Shown: positions 1 through 9,636, numbered from the stretch's first letter. The stretch is 64,000 nt of DNA from Chloracidobacterium sp. (GCA_016716365.1 JADJWM010000017.1:434001-498000); one strand, 5' to 3'. The notes: generated from the letters alone by a model not told the origin. Numbers and translations: made by a program.

Positions 1-170
1 CGATCCTCTCGGCATCGATCGCCGCCGGTGCTTCGCTTCATGAGGGAATTAGGCTTGCGAACATCGGCGCCGGCATCTCGGTGGAAAAGGTGGGCACCTC
101 GATCGTCGATCCGGAGGAGATGCGGCTTTTCATCGAAGGCCACGTATCACACGGTCAAGAAACGGCTTGA
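1..170 (+). CDS. C-terminal end of a PfkB-family heptose kinase (HldA/RfaE1-like), partial
   Basis: The window opens inside a gene. The frame starting at base 3 reads 55 codons to a TGA at 168-170. The residues include ANIGAGISVEKVGTSIV, which matches the tail of the PfkB/ribokinase-type D-beta-D-heptose 7-phosphate kinases (usually an AN.AAG..V.K.GT motif near the end of the kinase domain). In that family the enzyme phosphorylates heptose 7-phosphate for ADP-heptose synthesis in lipopolysaccharide cores, which would fit the polysaccharide genes that follow. Only the tail is visible, so another sugar kinase of the same superfamily is possible. There is no fused adenylyltransferase domain after the kinase tail, so it would be the one-domain form. 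Confidence 0.6.
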   Translation, partial: ILSASIAAGASLHEGIRLANIGAGISVEKVGTSIVDPEEMRLFIEGHVSHGQETA

Positions 171-223
171 CGGGCGGAGTTTGCGACGGCTTAATGCGGG
201 AATTGACCCTTCACCCACCAAAT

Positions 224-244
224 AATTCCCGGCAAGGGAATTTT
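224..244 (+). terminator. Possible Rho-independent terminator after the kinase gene
   Basis: A perfect 7-bp inverted repeat, AATTCCC and GGGAATT, is separated by a 5-base loop and runs into TTTT at 241-244. It lies 54 bases after the stop of the upstream gene and before the flippase gene. The stem is short and the T-run is only four bases, so termination may be weak. Confidence 0.4.
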
Positions 245-357
245 CCGGTGTTGGTTCGCGGTGGTAGGCGCTTAGTGATGCAATTTGCAGGGATCATCTA
301 TCCGCCGGCGAGCTGCGGTCCGCGAGACCGTCTTCAGCAAGGACAGATAAGTAACAC

Positions 358-1866
358 GTGACGCCCGATCCAGACACATTGCCCGCGGCCCAAGTTGACA
401 CGATGGACCCGGCGGAACGCCGATCTTCGGGATGGGACATCCGCAACGCTCCCCGGAATTACATCTCGCTGGTTGTCTTTCAGGCGGGCAGTGCATTCTT
501 TTCCTTCGCCGCGGTTTGGATCATAACGAAATATCTCGGCTCGGCGGGCTATGGCGGCGTTGTTGCAACAATTGCCGCGTCGCAGGTGGCTCAGATCTTC
601 GTAAACTGGACCGCTCTCTCGGTTGCCCGCTTCGGTGTCGAGGAGTTCGTTAACACGGGCCGGATCAGCAATTCGTTCTGGACACGGACGATCATTCTAT
701 TGCCGAACACCATCGTCTTCCTGCTTTTCTCGTTCCTTTGGCTCCCGCTATTGTCCGAGTGGTTAACCCTTCCGCCGGAGGCCGGCTTCTATGTCGGGCT
801 TCACTTTGTCGTTTCGGCGATGTGGCTCCATGTTCAGTACGCGATCCAGGGTGCCAAGCTCCCGCGTTTGCACGGCCTGCTCATCGCGGCGGAACGAGGG
901 GTGATATTTCTGATACTTGTCATCCTCGTCTGGGCGGATCTCCTGGGTTTCTACACCGCCCTCATCGCATATATCGGTTCGCCATTGCTGATGACGGTCA
1001 TTGGATCGATCAGCCTTCGGGGACTCGTGTCCTGGCGTTTCGAGATCGGCCGCGACTGGTTGTGGCGAATCATTAAGTTCTCGATACCCCTGATCCCTTA
1101 TTCGTTTATTGGGTATTTTTCTTCCATGTATCTCGATTCGATCTTCATCGTGGGATACCTCGGCAAGGCCGAATTGGGGGTCTACTCGCTGGCCTATCAG
1201 ACCGCGGGTATATTGATGCAGCTGCCGTTGCTCGCGGGTTCGCTGCTGCTCCCGTTCTTTGTCACCTTGCGGACCAGTAACAAGGAGACGCAGATATCCG
1301 GCTACATGCAGGATGTAATGCCGGTACTTTGTCTCCTTTGGGCGGTCGGCTGCGTATTCGCGGCGCTGGTCCTGTCATTGTTGATCCCTCTGGCTTTTGG
1401 TGTCGAGATGTCTGCCGCCGGCCGGCTCGTCCTTTTGCTTACGGCGTGTACCGCGATCAACGGGCCGGTGCTTTTCGGGTACGGCGCATTTATCAATGCC
1501 TACTCGGCGACATATATTTCGACGATACTAACGACGGTCCTGGGCCTGACGAATCTCGTGTTTAATATCGTGCTGATACCGAAATACGGATTGACCGGTG
1601 CGGCATTTGCCAGCATTGTTGCTTATTTTGCAAGCGTGCTGGTGACAGCTATGGTCATTAGCTATCGTTTTAACATAAAGCGGGACTGGGCGATAGAATC
1701 GACCATCCCGGGCATTATGGGCCTGGTCGTTTTCTGGCTGACGGAAAGTTTTTTCGCCGGGATCCTGTTCGCGGGAGCGCTTGCCGTCGTCATCACGCTT
1801 ATTAATCGAAGTTCCGTCGGGCGGGGGATCAGCCTCCTGGCGGCTATTCGAAGCCGGAACGGCTGA
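358..1866 (+). CDS. Oligosaccharide flippase, Wzx/MOP superfamily
   Basis: A 502-residue polytopic membrane protein with about 12-14 hydrophobic segments spread evenly over residues 30-495, the size and layout of Wzx-type flippases (Polysacc_synt family of the MOP superfamily). Such proteins move undecaprenyl-diphosphate-linked oligosaccharides across the inner membrane. The N-terminal soluble stretch of about 30 residues is longer than usual. The open frame starts at GTG 358, but an in-frame ATG at 403 (MDPAERRSS) is an alternative, and neither has a strong ribosome binding site. Being first in a run of glycosyltransferase genes supports a role in exporting the repeat unit of this locus. The exact substrate cannot be told from sequence. 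Confidence 0.85.
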   Translation: MTPDPDTLPAAQVDTMDPAERRSSGWDIRNAPRNYISLVVFQAGSAFFSFAAVWIITKYLGSAGYGGVVATIAASQVAQIFVNWTALSVARFGVEEFVNTGRISNSFWTRTIILLPNTIVFLLFSFLWLPLLSEWLTLPPEAGFYVGLHFVVSAMWLHVQYAIQGAKLPRLHGLLIAAERGVIFLILVILVWADLLGFYTALIAYIGSPLLMTVIGSISLRGLVSWRFEIGRDWLWRIIKFSIPLIPYSFIGYFSSMYLDSIFIVGYLGKAELGVYSLAYQTAGILMQLPLLAGSLLLPFFVTLRTSNKETQISGYMQDVMPVLCLLWAVGCVFAALVLSLLIPLAFGVEMSAAGRLVLLLTACTAINGPVLFGYGAFINAYSATYISTILTTVLGLTNLVFNIVLIPKYGLTGAAFASIVAYFASVLVTAMVISYRFNIKRDWAIESTIPGIMGLVVFWLTESFFAGILFAGALAVVITLINRSSVGRGISLLAAIRSRNG

Positions 1867-1993
1867 TCGGCCGTATCTCCTGCCCGCCATTCACGATGTT
1901 TCTCGGGAGGCCTTATTTTGTATCCGTGCGAATGCTTTCGATAAGCTACGCAGGCAGATCGATCATATCTGATCGGTAAACAGTTTGTCCGAC

Positions 1994-3148
1994 ATGGCAA
2001 TAGTCATACTACATTTGATACCTTCGCTATCCGGCGGCGGGGCGGAACGCCAGTTGGTGGATGTTGTCCGGAACACTTCAAATGAGGACTTCAGCCATGT
2101 CGTTTGCTGTTGGGGTGCCTCGGATTTCTTCGGGCGGCAACTTCGATCTGCCGGGGTCAAGGTCATCGATCTTGGCATCGATGGAAAGCACCCATGGGTT
2201 GCCGCGGCACGGAGGGTGAACTCGGTCGTCGATGAAATAAGACCGGACATCATGCATTCCTGGCTTTACGACGCCGACATTGTCTCCCGGATCGTGAAAC
2301 TGCGGAACCGCGGCCTGCGTCTGATCACATCGCTTCAATCACCAAACTATGAGCCGGAGACGATACGGGCCGGCGGCTGGTCAAGCACGAAGGTAGGGAT
2401 CCTGCGTTGGATCGACAGGATCTCAATTAAGTTCGCGGCCCCGTATTTCGTTGCGTGTTCCGAATTTGTCGCGGGGTCCTCCCGGAGATGGTTGGGGATT
2501 GATCCGGCTCGGATCTCGGTGATCTTTAATTCGGTAGATCCTAACACTCTGACCACCACCCACCCGGAGCGGACAAGGGCCGATCTGGGCTTCGTTCCCG
2601 GCGACTTCATTTTCATGAGCGTTGGCCGGCTCGACAAAGGGAAAGGATACCGATTTCTGATAGATGCTTTTTCGAAAGTTCTTCAAAATGTTCCGAGTGC
2701 AAAACTTGTACTTGTCGGTACTGGCCCCGATGAGGCTGAGTTGCGAACGCATGCCGCGGCTCTAATGATCGATGAAAGGGTGGTCTTCGCGGGACGTCGG
2801 AGCGATATCGGCGATTGTCTTAGAATTGCGGATGTTTTCGTTTTCCCGACGCTTTTCGAAGGCTTAGGCATAGCCCTGATCGAAGCTATGGCGATGGAGT
2901 TGCCATGCATCGCGACCGACCTGCCCGTTCTGCGAGAGATCATCGACGACGGCGTTTCCGGCCAGCTCGTCAGGGCCGGTTCTGTTGAAGATTGGGTCAG
3001 GTCATTGACGGAGATGTATTCTGACGAGATTCTTCGCGCACGGCTCGGAGCGGCGGCAGGAGCAAGGGTCAGGAGCAAATTTTACAGTAATGTCCTGATA
3101 CCGCAATGGGAGGCGTTGTATTCCAGGATCTCTGCCGGAGACATTTGA
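1994..3148 (+). CDS. Glycosyltransferase family 4 protein
   Basis: A 384-residue cytoplasmic GT4 (GT-B fold) glycosyltransferase. The N-terminus carries the typical HLIPSLSGGGAERQL glycine-rich motif (residues about 6-20). The C-terminal Rossmann domain has SVGRLDKGKGYRFLIDAF, and then FPTLFEGLGIALIEAMA, the EX7E-type nucleotide-sugar binding motif (around residue 285). It would transfer a sugar from a nucleotide donor to the growing lipid-linked glycan with retention of configuration. The frame can be extended nine bases upstream to TTG 1985, but ATG 1994 gives the usual N-terminus. The gene sits 127 bases after the flippase gene. Donor and acceptor are unknown. Confidence 0.88.
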   Translation: MAIVILHLIPSLSGGGAERQLVDVVRNTSNEDFSHVVCCWGASDFFGRQLRSAGVKVIDLGIDGKHPWVAAARRVNSVVDEIRPDIMHSWLYDADIVSRIVKLRNRGLRLITSLQSPNYEPETIRAGGWSSTKVGILRWIDRISIKFAAPYFVACSEFVAGSSRRWLGIDPARISVIFNSVDPNTLTTTHPERTRADLGFVPGDFIFMSVGRLDKGKGYRFLIDAFSKVLQNVPSAKLVLVGTGPDEAELRTHAAALMIDERVVFAGRRSDIGDCLRIADVFVFPTLFEGLGIALIEAMAMELPCIATDLPVLREIIDDGVSGQLVRAGSVEDWVRSLTEMYSDEILRARLGAAAGARVRSKFYSNVLIPQWEALYSRISAGDI

Positions 3149-3481
3149 CAACGACCGCGAATGCTCGGGGTTGGCGAACACCCAAGCCGATCACTTCGAG
3201 CCCATCAGTCCTGCCTTCATTTGAAAGCCCAGGAAAATCCGCGTTAATATTTTAATATCGGGGCAAGTTCGGCTGTCTGCGGGCCCTTTTCGCAGATCAC
3301 CGGGCGAGTATCCCGGCTATGGTTCTCGGATCCTTCGGGCCCTCCATGGCCGCGAAACGAACGACTATCGTGCACCGGGTAGGTGCCAATTTAGCGTCGG
3401 TTTAGTACATTGACCCTTCGGTCCCGACGTTCGGATCGGTTCTGGAGAAACTGCATTATCGGAAAGGTTGACGGAGAATTG
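3149..3481. other. Intergenic gap before the first carbamoyltransferase
   Basis: No convincing gene. There is an AT-rich patch near 3245-3261 (TTAATATTTTAATAT, partly self-complementary) in otherwise GC-rich DNA. It could be promoter sequence for the carbamoyltransferase gene, but no clear -35/-10 pair can be assigned. Confidence 0.4.
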
Positions 3482-5260
3482 ATGAGTTTAGCCGACGGTA
3501 CGAAAAAGCCGGTTTATGTGATCGGGGTGAGCGGGAAGTTCAACGGAGCCGGATCCGCCGGCGACGCGCACCACCCGGCCGCGGCTCTGCTGAAAGACGG
3601 CGAGATCGTTGCTTTGGCGAGTGAAGAACGATTTGTCCGCGTTAAGTATGCGATCGGGTTCTTCCCATATCATTCGGCAAAATTCTGTCTCGACACCGCG
3701 GGGATCACCCTGGACCAGGTGGACGCGATCGCATGGTCGAACGATCCGTACCTCGCGATCGAACGGTGGATCGAGGCCAACAATTCGACCGTTAAGAAAC
3801 TCGCTTACAGTGTTACCAAAACGCTCCACCGATCAAGGAACGGGATCGGCAAGGGGCTGAACCTTTTTGATCTTTCGCTCAAGCCGTGGCAGGAAGAGGA
3901 GAATGAAAGATCGGGGTTTCGCGTAAAATTTCAGGCCGATATCGACAAGATCCCGTTCTTCTGCGTCGACCATCATTTATCGCACGCGGCGTCGGCCTAC
4001 TATGCAAGCGGATTCAACGAAGCGACCGTAGTCACCTGGGATGGGAGCGGCGACGGTTTGAGCGCGACGATCGCTCACGGGAAAGACGGGAAGCTGACCG
4101 TACTCGAACAGCGGAACGATTTCTCGATCGGCGAGGTGTATTGGGCCATACACAAGTACCTGCAACTCAGTGACGAGGGTTCACTGATGGGGCTGGCGGG
4201 TTACGGCACCCCGGCAGGGACATTTGATAAATATGTCGATCCGGGATCTCTGAAAATGGACTTTTCCAAGATCAGCCGGCCCAACATCGGCCATGGGGCG
4301 TCGTATTGTCAGTCATTGATCGATTGGCTCGGAAAACCCCGGCAGGAGAATGACGAGATCGAGGAACGTCACAAAACGATCGCCGCCGACCTGCAGAAAC
4401 TTGTCGAAGACTTCGGGTTTTCCTATTTGAAGCGAGCGTTGAAGATGACGAATTGCCGGAATGTCGTTTTCGCGGGCGGGGTGGCGCTGAATGCGACAAT
4501 GAACGGCAAATTCGCCCGGTCCGGCCTGATGGACAGGATCTTCATCCAGCCTGAGGCGGGCGACGCCGGCGGGGCACTCGGGGCGGCGTACATCGGCCAT
4601 ACCCGGCTGGGGCACGAACTGCAGCCCCGGGAGATGCCGCATACTTACTGGGGTATCGGTTTTTCCGATGATGAAATTCAAAAAGCCCTGGATATCGTCA
4701 AGGTCAAATACACGAAACTTGCCTTTGATGACATCGTCGAACGAGTGGCCGGCCTTTTGGCAGACGGGAAGATCGTCGGCTGGTTCCACGGCCGCGGCGA
4801 ATGGGGGCCGCGTGCACTCGGAGCTCGCTCGATACTGGGCGATCCGCGAGACCGGGAAATGCTTTACAAGGTCAACGCCGCCGTAAAGTACCGCGACGGT
4901 TGGCGGCCTTTCGCCCCGTCGATGCTTGAAGAGGCTGCAGACGAGTTCCTCGAAGGATCGGCGTATTCACCGTTCATGATCATGACTTTCCCCGTTCGCA
5001 AGGAAAAGCAGCATCTGATACCGGCTGTCGTGCACGTCGATGGCACGACCAGGCCGCAAATGGTCCGCCGTACCGTCAACCCCCTCTACTACGATATGAT
5101 CAAGCGCTTCGGCGAGAAGACGGGCGTTCCCATCGTGATGAACACCTCATTTAACCTGAAGGGCGAGCCGGTCGTGAACTCACCGCGTGACGCTGTAAGG
5201 ACCTTCTATAGCTCCGGTCTTGATGTCCTTTCAATAGGTAGTTTTATTATTGAAAAATAG
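3482..5260 (+). CDS. NodU/CmcH-family carbamoyltransferase (copy 1)
   Basis: A 592-residue O-carbamoyltransferase of the NodU/CmcH/TobZ family, which uses carbamoyl phosphate and ATP to carbamoylate a hydroxyl group, here probably on a sugar. The N-terminal domain (about 1-390) has the histidine motif DHHLSHAASAYYASG and the following TWDGSGDG. The C-terminal domain (about 410-590) has GPRALGARSILGDPR and the closing NTSFNLKGEPVV segment, all typical. The frame opens earlier at TTG 3410, but ATG 3482, preceded by GGAG at about six bases, fits the family N-terminus. A second, diverged copy lies at 11968-13683. Tailoring of an exopolysaccharide is inferred from the neighbouring glycosyltransferases. 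Confidence 0.9.
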   Translation: MSLADGTKKPVYVIGVSGKFNGAGSAGDAHHPAAALLKDGEIVALASEERFVRVKYAIGFFPYHSAKFCLDTAGITLDQVDAIAWSNDPYLAIERWIEANNSTVKKLAYSVTKTLHRSRNGIGKGLNLFDLSLKPWQEEENERSGFRVKFQADIDKIPFFCVDHHLSHAASAYYASGFNEATVVTWDGSGDGLSATIAHGKDGKLTVLEQRNDFSIGEVYWAIHKYLQLSDEGSLMGLAGYGTPAGTFDKYVDPGSLKMDFSKISRPNIGHGASYCQSLIDWLGKPRQENDEIEERHKTIAADLQKLVEDFGFSYLKRALKMTNCRNVVFAGGVALNATMNGKFARSGLMDRIFIQPEAGDAGGALGAAYIGHTRLGHELQPREMPHTYWGIGFSDDEIQKALDIVKVKYTKLAFDDIVERVAGLLADGKIVGWFHGRGEWGPRALGARSILGDPRDREMLYKVNAAVKYRDGWRPFAPSMLEEAADEFLEGSAYSPFMIMTFPVRKEKQHLIPAVVHVDGTTRPQMVRRTVNPLYYDMIKRFGEKTGVPIVMNTSFNLKGEPVVNSPRDAVRTFYSSGLDVLSIGSFIIEK

Positions 5261-5276
5261 TGCCGGTGCCGGCTTT

Positions 5277-6272
5277 ATGCAAAAGGCCAATTTTCACACG
5301 CAGGAAAACCACCCGATAGGCGAACTCTCGATCGAAACGGTCAGGAATTGTGTTGTTACCCCATCAATGCTTGTAATGACGCCTTTCGGACTGAGCCGTG
5401 CAGCGGCGTACCCAAATTTGTCATTATCGAAGCGTATGCGGTGGAACGCTGCGGGACTCGGTTCGCTCTTAAGAGGTCGATTCCGGCGGATCTCGGATCC
5501 GAAGACCTATTTTTCGACGCTGACACCATGGTCGAACAATTATTTTCACTGGATGACCGAAGCCGCGCCGAAATTTCTGCTTTTTTCGGAAGAGCTAGGC
5601 AAGGGAACGATCATCGTTCCTAAAGGGCTACTGCGATCTGCACATGAGTTTCTCGAGCTTTTCGGTTTTAATAACTTGCTCACCGTCGAAGAGAATATCG
5701 CTTTCGGGCAACTGAAGGTCGTTTCAAACCCAAACACAAACCACTATCTTCCCGAACACATTCGCTTGGTGCGCGAAAGCCTGATCCAAAAAATAAAGCC
5801 CGAGCCGGCACGTCAGCGTCGAAGGATCTACGTTAGCAGGAAGCATGCCCGCGGAAGGCGGGTCCCAAACGAAGAAGAACTCTTGGAGGTCATCGCGGAC
5901 CTGGGATTCGAATGCGTTCACCTTGACGATGCGACGCTTCAGGACCAGGTAAACATGTTTAGCAACTGCGAGATCCTTATATCGATCCACGGAGCCGCAT
6001 TAACTAATGCCATCTTCATGCCGGCCGGTTCAAGCCTTGTCGAGATCTACCCTTCGGTCAGTGATCCGGTGCGGGATGTAAGTCGCTGTTTTTCTCGGCT
6101 CTGTCAACTTATCGATGTAGATCATAGATTCCTCTTTTCAGAACGCCGGGGAAATAAGAAGACAGCAGATCTCGATTCCGATGATCTGATAGCCGATCCC
6201 CGGTCGGTGCGGGATCTGATACTCAGCATTTCGAGGCCGATCAAGAGATCGGTTGGATCCGGTGCATATTGA
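5277..6272 (+). CDS. Glycosyltransferase family 61 (DUF563) protein
   Basis: A 331-residue protein of the GT61/DUF563 family. The conserved features are a central NNYFHWMTEAAPK segment (about residue 90) and the C-terminal IYVSRKHARGRRVPNEEEL followed by ISIHGAALTNAIFMP and LVEIYP, the family's hallmark donor-site region. Bacterial members add sugars to surface glycans. The reading frame also extends to TTG 5250, which would overlap the preceding carbamoyltransferase by 11 bases and has an AGGTAG about eight bases upstream. ATG 5277 is chosen with low certainty. The tight spacing suggests co-transcription and translational coupling with the carbamoyltransferase. Confidence 0.82.
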   Translation: MQKANFHTQENHPIGELSIETVRNCVVTPSMLVMTPFGLSRAAAYPNLSLSKRMRWNAAGLGSLLRGRFRRISDPKTYFSTLTPWSNNYFHWMTEAAPKFLLFSEELGKGTIIVPKGLLRSAHEFLELFGFNNLLTVEENIAFGQLKVVSNPNTNHYLPEHIRLVRESLIQKIKPEPARQRRRIYVSRKHARGRRVPNEEELLEVIADLGFECVHLDDATLQDQVNMFSNCEILISIHGAALTNAIFMPAGSSLVEIYPSVSDPVRDVSRCFSRLCQLIDVDHRFLFSERRGNKKTADLDSDDLIADPRSVRDLILSISRPIKRSVGSGAY

Positions 6273-6845
6273 TTCAGCTCGCGGCGTTTGGAGTCCGAAG
6301 AGTTCCCGCCAATCGTTTTCAGACATCCGTTTGCGCCGGGACCTGAAGGATCAAGGCCCCCAGCAACGTCAACGCATTCGAGCTGGATTCGAAGATCAAC
6401 GGATCTCGTCAAACCCTCAAAGGATCGGCTCCGGCGGATCCTGTAGCCCTTCCGAGTTAGCAAGGAGAACAAAGGGGAAACGATCACTCAACAAGCTCAG
6501 TGAGTATAGAAAGTTGAGCGCCGATCTGGAAGAGGTTGACGTTGAAGCTGCAGAGTCATTTGACCTGTCAGGTCTGTCCGCATTCCGTTCGTTTGCGACG
6601 TTCCGTACAATAAAGTGCGAAGCATCCGCCATCGCCTGCAAGCTCAATGGCGAGATCTTTAAGCCGGTGATAGCACTCAGAAGACCGTGGAAGAGAATAT
6701 ATTCCATTCAGTTCAACGGGAAGGTATGCCGATGGCGGTTGATAGGTACACCGCGCTAAAAACGGCCTCAGATCATTTATCGGCGGCTCGGCCGAAACTC
6801 GAAAGGCGGCAGATCCTGCCCGTGCGTGCCAATTGAACGTTCGTT
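6273..6845. other. 573-base gap without a recognisable gene
   Basis: No convincing coding region. Open frames exist on both strands (for example 6253-6759 plus and 6417-6707 minus), but their translations have no recognisable motif, lack a ribosome binding site and overlap each other. Small inverted repeats are present, such as GACCTG/CAGGTC near 6561. It may hold a decayed gene or the promoter for the downstream glycosyltransferase pair. Confidence 0.4.
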
Positions 6846-8084
6846 ATGGCCGAATCGATCTACATTTGTTATTTTGGCGTGCGGGAGCCGCTGGTGCAGA
6901 CGCAGGTGATCCCTTATCTCAAGGAGCTTGTAGAGGGCGGACACAAGATAACACTGTTGACTTTTGAACCGGCCGAGCAACTTCGCCGGCGGGATGCTGG
7001 GGAAAGTGAAGCGATCAGAAAGGAATTGGCTGAGGCCTCGATCGAATGGCGCTGGCTTCGATATCATAAAAGGCCCTCGGTTCCCGCAACTTTGTTTGAC
7101 GTGCTCAATACCGTAAGGGAAGTTCGCCGGCTGTCGAAGCGAAAGAGGTTCGAGGTCCTGCATGCCCGGGGCCACGTCCCGGCCGTTATGGCGGCCCTCT
7201 CGCGGATCGGAATGCGCCGCCGGCCCAAACTGCTTTTTGATATCCGCGGCTTTTTGCCGGAGGAGTACGCCGATGCGGGTGTCTGGTCCGAGGGCGGCTG
7301 GCTGTTTCGAACGGCAAAACGATTCGAGCGGTGGCTGATGCGGGAGGCGGACGGTTTCGTCGTCCTCACCGAAAAGGCACGTGAGACTCTATTTCCGGAA
7401 TCAAAGGAGACCGGTTTCGACAAACAGGGGCGTCCGGTGGAAGTTATTCCATGCTGTGTGGATCTTCTGCGTCGATTCTCGGGCGACCACGATGCGTTGC
7501 GGGTTGAGTTCAGAGAGCGTCTCGGGATCGAAAACCGCTGGGTGATGATTCACCTCGGAGCCCTTGGCGGGCTTTATCTGGTCAATGAGATCGCCGATCT
7601 GCTGGCTGCGGCTCGCGAACGCAATCCCGCGACATTTGCACTATTCCTGACGCAAAGCGATCCAATGTTGATCCGGCCGCTGCTTTCTGAGCGGGGATTT
7701 TTGGATGGAGATCTTTTTATCGGACGGGCTGATCCGGCCGACATTGAGGGATATTTGCACGCCTCGGACGTAGGGTTGTCGATCGTAAAGGCATCGTTCG
7801 CAACGCTTTCGCGATCGCCAACGAAGATAGCGGAATATCTTGCTTGTGGGCTCCCGATAATCGCCAATGCAGGCGTTGGGGATCTGAATGAATTGATCGA
7901 AGCATACCGGATCGGGGCGCTGATCCGACACTTTGATGAAGTGGAATACGATCGGGCGTTGGCTGAGATCGAAGCATTTACGGAAGATCGCAAGCGTGTT
8001 CGCGCGGTTGCCTTGAGCGAATTCGGTCTTCAAAATATTGGGGGAATAAGATACCGGCAGATCTACTCAAAGCTTCTCAACTGA
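6846..8084 (+). CDS. Glycosyltransferase family 4 protein (tandem paralogue A)
   Basis: A 412-residue GT4-type glycosyltransferase. It begins MAESIYICYFGVREPLVQTQ, contains LLFDIRGFLPEEYADAGVW (around residue 130) and ends with the donor-site segment SPTKIAEYLACGLPIIANAG (around residue 320), where the glutamate and surrounding residues bind the nucleotide sugar. It is clearly homologous along its whole length to the gene at 8350-9636, so the two arose by tandem duplication. ATG 6846 is the first codon consistent with the paralogue's N-terminus. Role in glycan assembly is inferred. The acceptor and donor are unknown. Confidence 0.87.
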   Translation: MAESIYICYFGVREPLVQTQVIPYLKELVEGGHKITLLTFEPAEQLRRRDAGESEAIRKELAEASIEWRWLRYHKRPSVPATLFDVLNTVREVRRLSKRKRFEVLHARGHVPAVMAALSRIGMRRRPKLLFDIRGFLPEEYADAGVWSEGGWLFRTAKRFERWLMREADGFVVLTEKARETLFPESKETGFDKQGRPVEVIPCCVDLLRRFSGDHDALRVEFRERLGIENRWVMIHLGALGGLYLVNEIADLLAAARERNPATFALFLTQSDPMLIRPLLSERGFLDGDLFIGRADPADIEGYLHASDVGLSIVKASFATLSRSPTKIAEYLACGLPIIANAGVGDLNELIEAYRIGALIRHFDEVEYDRALAEIEAFTEDRKRVRAVALSEFGLQNIGGIRYRQIYSKLLN

Positions 8085-8094
8085 CAGGATCCAG

Positions 8095-8340
8095 ATGATC
8101 CAACCTGCCCCAAATGCGTCCGGGTCGGCTATGTCCGCACAACTCCAAAATGGCCAGAATGTCGCATCCAGCGGATTTCCATTGCGTGTAAACGGGGCGG
8201 GCGGTGCCAGGGTGAACACGGTAGAATTTACATTCCGCTCACCAGGCGCGGACGCAAACTCCGTCCGTGACGCCGTCAGGGCCTCCCGCGGGCTAGGATC
8301 GGATCTCCTGGCGATAACAAACGATCTGAACGCGAAATAA
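8095..8340 (+). CDS. Small hypothetical protein (81 aa) between the paralogous glycosyltransferases
   Basis: An 81-residue frame that exactly fills the space between the two paralogous glycosyltransferase genes. ATG 8095 is preceded by AGGA with five bases spacing, and the stop falls ten bases before the next start. The product is rich in Asn, Ala, Gly and Ser in its first half (QPAPNASGSAMSAQLQNGQN) and has no signal peptide or membrane segment. I do not recognise a family. Position and ribosome binding site favour a real gene in the operon. An accidental frame in GC-rich DNA remains possible. Confidence 0.4.
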   Translation: MIQPAPNASGSAMSAQLQNGQNVASSGFPLRVNGAGGARVNTVEFTFRSPGADANSVRDAVRASRGLGSDLLAITNDLNAK

Positions 8341-8349
8341 CCGGTTCGA

Positions 8350-9636
8350 ATGCCAAAGTCGCTCTACATCTGCTACTTCAGCGTCCGTGAACCCCTCGTA
8401 CAAACGCAGGTGATCCCGTATTTGCGGGAGATAATGCACGCACGGGGAACGGCAACCGATGACGGCGGCGATGCGAAGATCGCGATCTCGCTCCTTACAT
8501 TTGAGCCCACCGAGCTTGGCAAGGATGAGGAGGCGGCGATAAGGGCAAAGTTGAAGGAAGCAGGGGTATCGTGGAGTTGGCTCCGTTATCACAAGCGGCC
8601 GAGTGCTCCGGCAACCGCGTGGGACACTCTGATGGGCACCTTGTTTGTATGGAGATTCATACGTCGGGAGCGGCCCGAAATATTGCACGGCCGGATCCAT
8701 CTGCCGACGTTGATGGCGGCCCTGGCTCGGAAGTTTTCGCGGCATAAACCGAAACTTCTGTTCGATATCCGCGGTTTCTTTCCCGAGGAGTACACCGACG
8801 CGGGGGTGTGGCCTGATGGTGGCTGGCTTTACCGTTCGGCAAAATGGGTCGAGCGATGGCTGCTCAAAGAGGCCGACGGCTTCGTTGTACTGACGGAAAA
8901 AGCACGCGAGATCTTGTTCCCGGGATCAGAAGAAACCGGCTTGGACAAAATCGGCCGCCCGGTCGAGGTCATTCCCTGCTGCATCGACCCGGCCCGTTTC
9001 GACGGCGGCGCGCGGCGTAGCGCGGTCCGCGAACGGCTCGGCATCGGCGGCCGGTTCACGCTTGTTTATATCGGGTCCTTCGACGGTTGGTACCTTTCGG
9101 AGGAGCTTTTGAATCTGTTCGAACTCGCAAAGAAGACCTATCCGGACACGTTTGCCCTGGTGCTGACGCAGAGAGGGGCCGACGCTGTCCGGCAAAGGCT
9201 TGCGGCACGGGGCTTTAGCGATGCGGATATGTACGTCGGGAGCGTCGTCCCGGCCGAGGTGCCGGAATACCTTTCCGCCGGCGACGCGGCCGTTTCGTTC
9301 ATCAAGAATTGCTATTCAAAGCAGGCGTCGTCGCCGACAAAGATCGCCGAGTATCTCGCCGCGGGACTGCCCGTGATCTCGAACTCGGGCATCGGAGACC
9401 TGGACGAGTTGATCACCGGTGATGGGGCCGGCTGTCTGATCCGCAGCTTCTCCGACGACGAGTATCGACACGCCCTCGATACCGTCCGGGCAGCCGGAGA
9501 CGTGCGGGCCCGCTGTCGGCAGATCGCCGATCGACGCTTCGATCTCGGCCGTATCGGCGGCGAACGCTATCGGCGGCTTTACCGGCGGCTGCTCGAACGT
9601 GGCGGCCGTTCCGCAGATCCGAGCGGGGATCCGTGA
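8350..9636 (+). CDS. Glycosyltransferase family 4 protein (tandem paralogue B)
   Basis: A 428-residue GT4-type protein, paralogue of the gene at 6846-8084. Matching landmarks are MPKSLYICYFSVREPLVQTQ at the start, LLFDIRGFFPEEYTDAGVW around residue 138 and SPTKIAEYLAAGLPVISNSG around residue 330. Compared with copy A it has a short insertion after LREIMHARG (residues about 30-45) and a longer C-terminal tail. Divergence between the copies suggests different acceptor or donor specificity rather than recent duplication. It lies ten bases after the small gene and is likely in the same transcript. Confidence 0.87.
   Translation: MPKSLYICYFSVREPLVQTQVIPYLREIMHARGTATDDGGDAKIAISLLTFEPTELGKDEEAAIRAKLKEAGVSWSWLRYHKRPSAPATAWDTLMGTLFVWRFIRRERPEILHGRIHLPTLMAALARKFSRHKPKLLFDIRGFFPEEYTDAGVWPDGGWLYRSAKWVERWLLKEADGFVVLTEKAREILFPGSEETGLDKIGRPVEVIPCCIDPARFDGGARRSAVRERLGIGGRFTLVYIGSFDGWYLSEELLNLFELAKKTYPDTFALVLTQRGADAVRQRLAARGFSDADMYVGSVVPAEVPEYLSAGDAAVSFIKNCYSKQASSPTKIAEYLAAGLPVISNSGIGDLDELITGDGAGCLIRSFSDDEYRHALDTVRAAGDVRARCRQIADRRFDLGRIGGERYRRLYRRLLERGGRSADPSGDP

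Noticed and set aside
6253..6759. 168-codon frame in the 6.3-6.8 kb gap
   Set aside because: No ribosome binding site, no recognisable motif and it overlaps the end of the GT61 gene. Described as a gap instead.
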